DNA of 64,000 nucleotides, taken from contig NZ_CP041091.1 in assembly GCF_006494815.1 (NCBI RefSeq), forward strand, positions 4,044,501 to 4,108,500. The letters run 5' to 3'. This document shows positions 24,630 through 33,226 of this stretch, piece after piece. A program made the translations under genes and the position numbers. This stretch comes from Nocardioides sambongensis (GTDB lineage Bacteria > Actinomycetota > Actinomycetes > Propionibacteriales > Nocardioidaceae). The notes beneath the pieces are model-generated. The model searched no databases. It had not been told where the DNA came from and saw only the letters and a program-made list of their open reading frames with translations. Position 1 is the stretch's first letter; every line of letters begins with the position of its first letter.

Positions 24630-26032
24630 CCGCCACCGATGCCCGCGCCGCCCGCTCCCGGCGGGAGACCCGATGGCGGCTCCCCGTCGACCACGCCCGG
24701 GAGAACCGGCTGACCTACGACGACGACCTCTTCCTGCGGGCGCGGCGGGTGCTGGCGATGCCGGTGGTCAACCAGATCCTGTGGCGCATCCCCGGGGAGG
24801 TGCCCGCGGAGCGGATCGACGCGTTCCACCGCGGTCTCGCCGCCGGCCCGTGGAACCGGCTGGCGGTCGCCGGCCGGGTGCCCGGTGCACGCCCGCGCTG
24901 GGTGCGGGGGGTGGCGTCCCCGCTGCGGGTGGAGCACGCCCCGGTGCCCGACGACCGGGTCCTGGAGTGGGGCGAGGCACGGGCCGCGGTCCGGCTCGAC
25001 CCGGTGCTCGGACCCACCTGGGAGATGACGGTGGCCCGCACCGTGGCCGGGGAGACGCTGCTGTCGGTGGTCGCCGGGCACGAGGTCTGCGACGGCGGGT
25101 CGGTGCTCGCCACCGTCATCGCCGCCGCCGAGGGGGCGGCGCAACGGGTGCTGCCCCGCGACGGCGTCCAGGTACGTCGCCGCGACGACCTGCGCGACGC
25201 GCTGCACCTCACCCGGGAGGCCCTGGGCGGCCTGCGCCGGGTGCGGCAGCACCGGCCCTCGCCGCTCGACCCCGACGTGCTCACCTCGGACCGGCAGGCC
25301 GCCCAGCCCGCCCGCGGCGGGCAGGGCGCCCGGACCTACCGGCCGTCGACCGTCGCGGTCACCTCCGACGCCGCGGCCTGGCACCGGGTCGCCGCCGAGC
25401 ACGGAGGCTCGGCGAACACGCTGCTGGTCGCGCTGGTGACCGAGGTGCTCACCACGGCACGCCGGGTGCCGCCCGGTGCGTCGCTCAAGGTCGCCCTGCC
25501 GGTGGACACCCGCGAGCCCGGCGACCTGCGCAGCAACGCCACCACCGGGGTGTCGATCGTGGTCGACACCGCGAACGTCGACGGCGTCGGACGGGTCCGG
25601 GACCTGGCGCACATCCGCGCCCGGTCCAAGGAGGCGTTCGCCGGTCTGGCCGCCGGCACCCGGACCGACCCGCTCGAGCCGTTGAAGCCGCTGGTCCAGC
25701 TCCTCCCCGACGGCCTGGTACGACGCCTGGCCGGCGGGTCCGCCGTCCCGCTGTGCCTGTGCTCGAACCTGGGCCGGCTCCCGGCTCCGTTCCGGGCGCC
25801 GCTGGGGGTCCCGGCGAGCGCGGTGCTGATGCGGTCGGTGACCCAGGACGTCACCCCGGACATGATGCGCAGCCGTCGCGGTGGCGTCACCGCGTGGTGG
25901 AACGAGCACGGGCCGGAGGTCACCCTCGGCCTGCTCGGGATGGACCCGGACCACTGGCCGGACGCGGCGACTCTGCGCCACGACGTCGCGACCGTGTACC
26001 GGCGGTGGGGGTTGGAGCCGCGGTTCTGGTGA
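24626..26032 (+). CDS. WS/DGAT- or condensation-like acyltransferase coupled to ABC exporter
   Basis: The 468-residue protein starts at ATG 24626, overlapping the permease stop. The active-site motif is GHEVCDGGS (His152, Asp156, Gly157). The N-terminal FLRARRVLAMPVVNQILWRI and the C-terminal VALPVDTREPGDLRSNATTG align with the paralogue at 20015. Coupling to drrAB suggests that acylation and export act on the same product. It is the last firm member of the acyltransferase locus. Confidence 0.78.
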   Translation: MTATDARAARSRRETRWRLPVDHARENRLTYDDDLFLRARRVLAMPVVNQILWRIPGEVPAERIDAFHRGLAAGPWNRLAVAGRVPGARPRWVRGVASPLRVEHAPVPDDRVLEWGEARAAVRLDPVLGPTWEMTVARTVAGETLLSVVAGHEVCDGGSVLATVIAAAEGAAQRVLPRDGVQVRRRDDLRDALHLTREALGGLRRVRQHRPSPLDPDVLTSDRQAAQPARGGQGARTYRPSTVAVTSDAAAWHRVAAEHGGSANTLLVALVTEVLTTARRVPPGASLKVALPVDTREPGDLRSNATTGVSIVVDTANVDGVGRVRDLAHIRARSKEAFAGLAAGTRTDPLEPLKPLVQLLPDGLVRRLAGGSAVPLCLCSNLGRLPAPFRAPLGVPASAVLMRSVTQDVTPDMMRSRRGGVTAWWNEHGPEVTLGLLGMDPDHWPDAATLRHDVATVYRRWGLEPRFW

Positions 26033-26077
26033 CGGACTGGCCGGTGGGCGCCGGGTGCGGGCTGAGAGGATGACGCC

Positions 26078-27342
26078 ATGAGCACCGCCGCCCTGCCGCG
26101 CCGCACCGACGTCCTGGTCGTCGGGGCCGGCCCCGCCGGATCCGGAGCGGCGACCTGGGCGGCCCGGCACGGCCGCGACGTGGTGCTGGCCGACGCGGCG
26201 GTCTTCCCGCGCGACAAGACCTGCGGCGACGGGTTGACCCCGCGCGCGATCGGCGAGCTCGAGCGGCTCGGCCTGCGTGACTGGGTGCGGTCGCACACGG
26301 TCAACCAGGGCCTGCGGGCGCACGGGTTCGGGCAGACGCTGCACCTGCCCTGGCCCGGCGGCCACCTCCCGGAGTGGGGCAGCGCGATCGCCCGTACCGA
26401 GCTCGACGACCACCTGCGCACAGGCGCGGTCAAGGCCGGCGCGACCGCGGTCGACGACGCCCGCGCGGTCGACGCCCGGGTCGAGGGCGACCGGGTGGCC
26501 GCGGTGGTGCTGGAGATCGGCGGACGCGGTGGGGAGCGCGTGGAGATCGGCTGCGAACGGCTGGTCGTGGCGGACGGCGTACGGTCCCCGCTGGGCAAGG
26601 TGCTGGGTCGGGAGTGGCACCGCGACACCGTCTACGGCGTGGCCGGGCGTTCCTACGTCTCCTCCTCGATGGCCGACGACCCGTGGATCAGCTCGCACCT
26701 GGAGCTGCGCGGACCGTCGGACGAGGTGCTCTCCGGCTACGGCTGGCTCTTCCCGCTCGGCGCGGACGTCGGGGGATGAACCTCGGCGTCGGCACCCTGG
26801 CCACCGCGAAGCGCCCCGCCGACGTGGCGATCAAGCCGCTGATGTCGCTCTACGCCGACCAGCACCGGGACCGGTTCGGCCTCGGCGAGGAGCTGCGGAT
26901 GCCCGCCTCGGCGCTGCTGCCGATGGGGGGCGCGGTCTCCGGTGTGGCCGGCCGCAACTGGGCGCTGATCGGGGATGCCGCCGCCTGCGTGAACCCGCTC
27001 AACGGAGAGGGCATCGACTACGGTCTGGAGACCGGGCGGCTGCTCGTCGAGCTGCTCGAGGAGACCCCGGACGCCGACCTGTCGGTGGTGTGGCCGGCGC
27101 TGCTGCGCGACCACTACGGAGAGTCGTTCTCGATCGCGCGGCGACTGGCCGGCCTGGTGACCGTGCCGCGGGTGCTCCCCGCCCTCGGCCCGGTGGGGAT
27201 GCGCTCGGACCTGCTGATGACGCTGGCGCTGCGGTGGATGGGCAACCTGGTCACCGACGAGGACCGTGACCGCGCGGCCCGGGTCTGGCGCTGGGCCGGG
27301 CGCCGTTCGATCGCGCGGGACGCCCGCCCCCCGTTCTCCTGA
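26078..27342 (+). pseudogene. Geranylgeranyl reductase/MenJ-like FAD oxidoreductase, frameshifted
   Basis: ATG 26078 follows AGAGGA with seven bases spacing. The first part has the FAD Rossmann motif DVLVVGAGPAGSGAATWA and the family block FPRDKTCGDGLTPRA; the second has ALIGDAAACVNPLNGEGIDY, the second FAD-binding block. The two parts are in different frames and meet at a run of five G (26771-26775); six G would restore one protein of about 421 residues. The break happens to create an ATGA overlap that mimics two coupled genes. The family reduces isoprenoid side chains (menaquinone, geranylgeranyl lipids). It follows the acyltransferase locus by 45 bases. Confidence 0.8.
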
Positions 27343-27348
27343 CCGCCG

Positions 27349-27387
27349 GCTCGACCGATCAGCTCGACCGATCAGCTCGACCGATCC
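27349..27387. repeat. 13-bp tandem repeat, three copies
   Basis: GCTCGACCGATCA is repeated head to tail three times (last base C in the third copy), just after the reductase stop and before the Nudix gene. No function is apparent. Confidence 0.7.
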
Positions 27388-27457
27388 GCCCGACCGTCCC
27401 CACCGAACCACTCGACAGCGGGTCCGTAGGGTGGCAGGTGGACCGGAAGGGGACAGC

Positions 27458-28330
27458 GTGACGCAGCAGGTGCAGCGGGTGGCCGCCTACGCCGTGATCG
27501 TGCGCGGCGAGATGATCCTGCTCTCCCGGCTCTCCCGGCGGGTCACCCGCAACGAGCTGTGGTCGCTGCCGGGCGGTGGCGTCGAGCACGGCGAGGACCC
27601 GGCGGACGCGGTGGTCCGCGAGGTCGCCGAGGAGACCGGGCTGGCGGTGACCGTCGGCGAGACCGCGCGGATCTTCTCGCTGCACCTCGACGACGCCTGG
27701 CGCCGCGGCCGGCGTGTCGACGCCCACTCGATCCGGATCGTCTACGAGGGCTGGGTGCCCGCGGACGCGCCGGAGCCGCACGTGGTCGAGGTCGACGGGT
27801 CCACCGCCGAGGCCGCCTGGAAGCCGTTGGCCGAGGTGCTCGACGGCACCGTCCCGACCGCGTCGCTGGTCACCGAGGCGCTCGCGGCGTACCGGATCCG
27901 GCAGCGCCAGCGGCCGGCCGCCTACGCCTGCGTGGTCCGCGACGACCAGATCCTGCTCACCCGCACCTCCGACCTCGCGCCCAACCCCGGCACCTGGCAC
28001 CTGCCCGGCGGCGGCATCGACCACGGCGAGTCGCCCACCGACACCGTGGTGCGCGAGCTCGCCGAGGAGTGCGGTCTGGAAGGGACGGTCGGCAGTCTGC
28101 TCACCGTGGTCGACCATCACTTCGTGGGGACCGCCCCGAACGGTCGCGAGGAGGACTTCCACGCGATCGGGATCATCTACCGCGCCACCGTCGGACCGGG
28201 GGAACCGAGGGTCGTCGAGACCGGCGGGACCACCGACCTGGCCGCCTGGATCCCGCTGGCCGACATCGCCTCTGGATCGATAAAGGTCTACGGGCTGGTA
28301 CACGCTGCAATCGCCGCGATCGGCGTTTAA
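27458..28330 (+). CDS. Tandem Nudix hydrolase
   Basis: The 290-residue protein starts at GTG 27458 with GGAAGGGGA just upstream. It contains two Nudix domains (about residues 5-145 and 150-290). Each has a complete Nudix box: GGGVEHGEDPADAVVREVAE followed by ETGL, and GGGIDHGESPTDTVVRELAE followed by ECGL. Both keep the catalytic REXXEE core, so both halves may be active on nucleoside-diphosphate-linked compounds. Substrates are unknown. Two-domain Nudix proteins of this plain kind are uncommon and suggest internal gene duplication. Confidence 0.88.
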   Translation: MTQQVQRVAAYAVIVRGEMILLSRLSRRVTRNELWSLPGGGVEHGEDPADAVVREVAEETGLAVTVGETARIFSLHLDDAWRRGRRVDAHSIRIVYEGWVPADAPEPHVVEVDGSTAEAAWKPLAEVLDGTVPTASLVTEALAAYRIRQRQRPAAYACVVRDDQILLTRTSDLAPNPGTWHLPGGGIDHGESPTDTVVRELAEECGLEGTVGSLLTVVDHHFVGTAPNGREEDFHAIGIIYRATVGPGEPRVVETGGTTDLAAWIPLADIASGSIKVYGLVHAAIAAIGV

Positions 28331-28340
28331 CGTGACCGGC

Positions 28341-29662
28341 GTGAGCCAGCACACGCCTTCCTCGAGCCCGCCCGAGACCGTCTTCACCTATGCCGCGCCG
28401 GCCCTGAAGTTCGGTCGCGGCGCCGCCGCCGAGATCGGGTACGACGTCCGCGGGTGGGGCGCCCGACGCGTCCTGCTCGTCACCGACCCCGGCGTCGCCG
28501 CGGTCGGACATGCCGCCCGCGTGGCCGAGGGGCTGGCGTCGTACGAGATCGCGGTGACGGTCTTCGACCGGGCCCGGGTCGAGCCGACCGACCAGAGCCT
28601 GATCGAGGCGGTCGGGTTCGCCCGCGCCGAGGGTCCCTTCGACGCGGTGGTGGCGGTCGGCGGCGGCTCCGCGATCGACACCGCGAAGGCGGTCGCGCTG
28701 CTGGTCACCAACCCCGGCGAGCTGATGGACTACGTGAACGCGCCGGTCGGCAAGGCCCGGGCTCCCGAGCAGCCGGTGCTCCCGCTGGTGGCGGTGCCGA
28801 CCACCACCGGCACCGGGAGCGAGTCCACCACCATCTGCGTGATGGACGTGCTGGCGCTGAAGGTGAAGACCGGCATCAGCCACGCGGCGCTGCGGCCCCG
28901 GATGGCGGTGGTCGACCCGGCACTCTCGGCCACCCAGCCCGGCGGCGTCACCGCGGCGGCCGGGATGGACATCCTCTGCCACGCGCTGGAGAGCTACACC
29001 GCCCGCTGGTACGCCGACTACCCGGCCAAGCGCCCCGAGCAGCGGGTGCCCTACTGCGGCTCCAACCCGATCGCCGACCTCTGGTCCGAGCGTGCCCTGG
29101 GGCTGCTCGCCGGAGCCTTCCGCGACGCGGTCCGCGGCGAGGACCCGGCCGCTGCCGAGCAGATGGCGCTCGCCGCCACCTTCGCCGGCCTCGGCTTCGG
29201 CAACGCCGGCGTGCACATCCCGCACGCCTGTGCCTACCCGATCGCCGGACGGGTGCGGGACTTCCGGCCGGCCGGCTACCCCGACCACGAGCACGGCGAG
29301 GCGGTCGAGGTGGCCGCCGGCGCCGAGCCGATCGTGCCGCACGGGATGGCGGTGGCGCTGACCGCGCCGGCCGCCTTCCGGTTCACCTTCGACGCCGCCC
29401 CGAGCGGCACCTGACCGCCGCCCGGCTGCTCGACCCCGCGGCGACCGGGCACGACGCGGAGGTGCTGCCGCGGGTGCTCACCGAGCTGATGGGCGACATC
29501 GGGATCCCCAACGGCCTCGCCGCCGTCGGCTACGGATCCGACGACGTCGACGACCTGGTGGCCGGCGCGCTGCAGCAGCAGCGGCTGCTGGCCACCGCGC
29601 CGAAGGACGTCACCGCCGAGGACCTGGCCGGGATCGTCACCGGCTCGATGGAGCATCGGTGA
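28341..29662 (+). pseudogene. Iron-containing alcohol dehydrogenase, hydroxyacid-oxoacid transhydrogenase-like, frameshifted
   Basis: The N-terminal 350 residues are in one frame and include the nucleotide-binding block VVAVGGGSAIDTAKAVA, VPTTTGTGSESTT, and the metal ligands in AAGMDILCHALE, HIPHACAYP and DHEHGE. The frame then breaks at CCCC (29398-29401), and the expected PERHLTAARLLD and C-terminus continue in another frame to 29662; one extra C repairs it. The family resembles ADHFE1, which transfers hydride between gamma-hydroxybutyrate and 2-oxoglutarate. The start could also be GTG 28332; no clear ribosome-binding site decides. Confidence 0.8.
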
Positions 29663-30195
29663 CCCCACCCCCCGATCCCGGCCCAGCGCGACCGGACCGG
29701 CCCGGCTCCGGCGCGTCGCGCGCCGTCTTCATCGGCAGCTGCCTGGCCTACGCCGCGGCCTGGGTGCTGGCCTGCGTCCGGCTGCCCGACCGGGTGCCGC
29801 TGCACTTCGGCGGCGGCGGCGACGTCGACCGCTGGGGCGGGCGGACCGAGGCGCTGGTGACCTTCGCGGTGCTGGGCCTGGCGATGATCGCGCTCTTCGC
29901 CGGTCTGGCCGCCGTCCGGGTGCCCACCTCGATGCTCAACGTGCCGCACAAGGAGTGGTGGACCGCGACCACGGAGCGCGAGGAGCGGATGCGCACGATG
30001 ATGCGGGAGGACGGGCTGCGGCTGGGGGCGGCCACCCTGCTGCTGCTCACCGCGGTGCTGCTGCTGACGGTGCGAGCCGCCGGGCTGGCCGAGCCGCGGC
30101 TCGACGGTTGGTTCGCGGTGGCGCTCGGCCTCTACCTGGCCTACCTGGCCGGTTTCACCCTGCACGCGTTCCGGGTCCGGTACCGCCATGACTGA
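29659..30195 (+). CDS. DUF1648-type membrane protein
   Basis: GTG 29659 overlaps the upstream stop (GTGA). The 178-residue product has four hydrophobic segments (about residues 23-40, 70-92, 125-145 and 150-168) and the DUF1648 signature RVPLHFGGGGDVDRWGG between the first two. Members of this family are small membrane proteins often found near regulators; function is unknown. It overlaps the following oxidase gene by 8 bases, indicating co-transcription. Confidence 0.65.
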   Translation: MTPPPDPGPARPDRPGSGASRAVFIGSCLAYAAAWVLACVRLPDRVPLHFGGGGDVDRWGGRTEALVTFAVLGLAMIALFAGLAAVRVPTSMLNVPHKEWWTATTEREERMRTMMREDGLRLGAATLLLLTAVLLLTVRAAGLAEPRLDGWFAVALGLYLAYLAGFTLHAFRVRYRHD

Positions 30196-33124
30196 CCCGA
30201 CGCCCGGCCCGCCCGGACCGCCCCGACCGCTCGCCTCGTCCGCTGCGACACCTGCGGACTCCGCCGAGCTGGTGGCCGCCCTGCGCCGCCACGGCATCGA
30301 CGCCGACGACTCCCCGTTGACCCGTGCGCTCTACTCCTCCGACGCCTCGATCTATCGGGTGCTCCCTCAGGTGGTGGCCCGCCCGCGGCACCGCGACGAC
30401 CTCGCGGCCGTGCTCGCCGTGGCCACCGCCGCGTCCGCGCCGGTGACCCTGCGGGGCGCCGGCACCTCGATCGCCGGCAACGCGATCGGCACCGGCATCG
30501 TGGTCGACACCCGCGGCCTGGACCGGGTCCTGGAGATCGACCCGGAGGCCCGCACCGCCCGCGTCGAGCCCGGCGTGGTGCACGCCGCGCTGCAGCGCGA
30601 GGCCGCCCCGCACGGGTTGCGCTACGGCCCCGACCCGTCCACGCACACCCGCTGCACTCTCGGCGGGATGCTCGGCAACAACGCCTGCGGCTCCCGTGCG
30701 CTCGGCTACGGCCGCACCGCCGACACGATGCGGGACGCGACGGTGCTGTGGGGCGACCGCGAGGCCGGCCCCGGCGAGGTCGAGGCCCGGCTGCGCGGGC
30801 TGGTCGCCGACGAGCTCGCGCACGTGCGCACCCGGTTCGGCCGGTTCACCCGCCAGGTCAGCGGCTACAGCCTCGAGCACCTCCTCCCCGAGGCGCCGGC
30901 CGGAGGCCTGGCCCGGTTCCTGGCCGGGACCGAGGGCACCCTCGGGCTGGTCACCGAGATGACGGTCGCGCTGGTGCCGGAGACCGACCGGCACCTGGTG
31001 GTGCTCGGCTATCCCTCGATGGCCGACGCCGCGGACGCCGTACCGGCGCTGTTGGGGGCGGCCGGAGGCGCCGGTGCGGCCGGCGGCCACATGGTCGCCT
31101 GCGAGGGACTCGACGCGCGGCTGGCCGACCTGGTCCGCGCCCGGCGGGCGCTGCCCGGACTGCCGCGCGGCCGCGGATGGCTGCTGGTCGAGCTGGCCGG
31201 CGACGAGGGTGCGGAGCTGCTGCCCGGCGTGGTCGCGGCGAGCGGGGCGCTGGAGCACCGGGTGGTCACCGACCCGGTCGAGGCGGCCGCGCTGTGGCGG
31301 ATCCGCGAGGACGGCGCCGGGCTGGCCGCGCGCAGCCTCACCCGGCCCGCCCACGCGGGGTGGGAGGACGCCGCCGTACCGCCGGAGTCCCTGGGCGCGT
31401 GGCTGCGCGACTTCGAGGAGCTGCTCGCGGCGCACGGCCTGGACACCGTGCCCTACGGCCACTTCGGCGACGGCTGCGTGCACGCCCGGATCGACTTCGA
31501 CTTCTCCGACGGCCCGGCCCGGTTCCGGGAGTTCCTGATCGCCTGCGCCACCCGGCTCGCCGACTACGGCGGGTCGCTCTCCGGCGAGCACGGTGACGGC
31601 CGGGCCCGCTCCGAGCTGCTCCCGCTGATGTACGAGGCCACCTCGCTGCGGCTCTTCGGGCAGGTCAAGGCCGCCTGCGACCCGGCGGGCCTGCTCAACC
31701 CCGGGGTGCTGGTCGACCCGGCGCCGCTCGACGCCGACCTGCGTCCGGTACGGCGCGAGCGCGCCGACCTGGTCTCCCGGCCGACGCTGCGGCTGGCCGA
31801 GGACGGCGGCTCCCTGGGCGCGGCCGTGCACCGCTGCACCGGCGTGGGCAAGTGCGTCGCGGCGCCGGGCGTGCTCGCCGGTGTGATGTGCCCGTCGTTC
31901 CAGGCCAGCGCACAGGAGAAGGACTCCACCCGGGGCCGGGCGCGGGTGCTGCAGGAGGCGGTGACCGGCGGGCTGTCCGGCGGGCTGGCCGACCCCGCGG
32001 TGCACGAGGCGCTCGACCTCTGCCTCTCCTGCAAGGGCTGCGCCTCCGACTGCCCGACCGGGGTGGACATGGCGACGTACAAGTCCGAGGTGCTGCACCA
32101 GACCTATCGGGGCCGGCGACGCCCCCGCAGCCACTACACGCTCGGCCGGCTGCCGTTGTGGGCCGCGCTCACCGCCCGCATCGGCGCGTCCGGGCTGGCC
32201 AACGCCGGCCTGCGGCTGCGCCCGACCGCGGCGGTGGCCAAGGCGGTGGCCGGGATCGACCGGCGACGGTCGGTGCCGAGGTTCGCGACCACCACGGTGC
32301 GCCGCTGGGCGCGCACCGAGGAGATGGGTGGGGTGCAGCCGGATGCGCCGGACGTGTGGCTGTGGGCCGACTCCTTCACCGACCACTTCCGCGACGCCCA
32401 GGCCCATGCCGCTCTCCACTACCTCACCGCGGCCGGGCTGCGGGTCCGGGTGATCGACGAGCGGGCCTGCTGCGCGCTGACCTGGGTGACCACCGGCCAG
32501 CTCGACCAGGCCCGGCGGATCCTGAGCGGGACGGTCGCCACGCTGGCGCCGTACGTCGACTCCGGGGTACCCGTGATCGGACTGGAGCCGTCCTGCCTGG
32601 CGACCCTGCGCGCGGACGCCGCCGAGCTGGTGGCAGAGCCGCAGCGGGCGCGGGCCGAGCGGGTCGCCGGCGGCGTGCTCACGCTGGCCGAGCTGGTGGA
32701 CCGGCTGGACCTGCCGCTGCCCGACCTGACCGGGGTGCGGGTGGTCGCCCAGCCGCACTGCCACCAGCACGCCGTGATCGGCTGGCACACCGACGAGGCG
32801 CTGCTGCGGCGGGCCGGGGCGGAGGTGACCCGGGTGCTTGGCTGCTGCGGGCTGGCCGGCAACTTCGGTGTGGAGCAGGGTCACTACGAGACGTCGGTGG
32901 CGGTCGCCGAGACCCACCTGCTGCCGGCGGTGCGCGCGGCGCGGGCCGCCGACGCCCGCACCGTGGTGCTCGCCGACGGCATGTCCTGCGCGATCCAGCT
33001 CGACGACCTGGCCGGCGTCGCCTCGGTGCACCTGGCCGAGCTGCTCGCCGAGCCGCCGACGGCCGGTCCGGGAGGTCCGGGAAAGGTGGTCGGCGGCGCC
33101 GGCCCGGATACGATCGCGAGGTGA
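30188..33124 (+). CDS. FAD-linked oxidase with C-terminal Fe-S domain (D-lactate/glycolate dehydrogenase-like)
   Basis: The 978-residue fusion has an N-terminal FAD-binding type 4 domain (about residues 50-270, with VTLRGAGTSIAGNAIG and GGMLGNNACGSRALGYG), a FAD-oxidase C-terminal domain (about 280-520, ending in SGEHGDGRARSELLP and GLLNPGVLVDP), a ferredoxin-like 2x[4Fe-4S] segment (CTGVGKC near 547 and CLSCKGCASDCPTG near 615), and a C-terminal region with two CCG-type cysteine blocks (CCALTWVTTGQL and CCGLAGNFGVEQGHYE). This order is typical of quinone-linked D-2-hydroxyacid dehydrogenases. It overlaps genes on both sides. Confidence 0.9.
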   Translation: MTDPTPGPPGPPRPLASSAATPADSAELVAALRRHGIDADDSPLTRALYSSDASIYRVLPQVVARPRHRDDLAAVLAVATAASAPVTLRGAGTSIAGNAIGTGIVVDTRGLDRVLEIDPEARTARVEPGVVHAALQREAAPHGLRYGPDPSTHTRCTLGGMLGNNACGSRALGYGRTADTMRDATVLWGDREAGPGEVEARLRGLVADELAHVRTRFGRFTRQVSGYSLEHLLPEAPAGGLARFLAGTEGTLGLVTEMTVALVPETDRHLVVLGYPSMADAADAVPALLGAAGGAGAAGGHMVACEGLDARLADLVRARRALPGLPRGRGWLLVELAGDEGAELLPGVVAASGALEHRVVTDPVEAAALWRIREDGAGLAARSLTRPAHAGWEDAAVPPESLGAWLRDFEELLAAHGLDTVPYGHFGDGCVHARIDFDFSDGPARFREFLIACATRLADYGGSLSGEHGDGRARSELLPLMYEATSLRLFGQVKAACDPAGLLNPGVLVDPAPLDADLRPVRRERADLVSRPTLRLAEDGGSLGAAVHRCTGVGKCVAAPGVLAGVMCPSFQASAQEKDSTRGRARVLQEAVTGGLSGGLADPAVHEALDLCLSCKGCASDCPTGVDMATYKSEVLHQTYRGRRRPRSHYTLGRLPLWAALTARIGASGLANAGLRLRPTAAVAKAVAGIDRRRSVPRFATTTVRRWARTEEMGGVQPDAPDVWLWADSFTDHFRDAQAHAALHYLTAAGLRVRVIDERACCALTWVTTGQLDQARRILSGTVATLAPYVDSGVPVIGLEPSCLATLRADAAELVAEPQRARAERVAGGVLTLAELVDRLDLPLPDLTGVRVVAQPHCHQHAVIGWHTDEALLRRAGAEVTRVLGCCGLAGNFGVEQGHYETSVAVAETHLLPAVRAARAADARTVVLADGMSCAIQLDDLAGVASVHLAELLAEPPTAGPGGPGKVVGGAGPDTIAR

Positions 33125-33207
33125 ACCCGCGGCACCGTCGACTCGTCATCCCGATCGCGCTGGCCGCCCTGCTGATCGTGGTCGTCGTCTCCGCCGTGCT
33201 GAAGTGA
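33121..33207 (+). CDS. Small single-helix membrane protein (28 aa)
   Basis: GTG 33121 overlaps the oxidase stop (GTGA) and encodes MNPRHRRLVIPIALAALLIV followed by a short hydrophobic end and SAVLK. A basic N-terminus and one 18-20-residue transmembrane helix are obvious. Coupling to the Fe-S oxidase gene suggests a small membrane anchor or subunit, but this is inference. The reading frame lies in operon context, 19 bases before the next gene. Confidence 0.55.
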   Translation: MNPRHRRLVIPIALAALLIVVVVSAVLK

Positions 33208-33226
33208 GCGCGGGGGTGAGCCGGCG

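Noticed and set aside
15482..26032. NRPS cluster, because of five condensation-like domains
   Set aside because: There are no adenylation, carrier or thioesterase domains; each condensation-fold protein stands alone.
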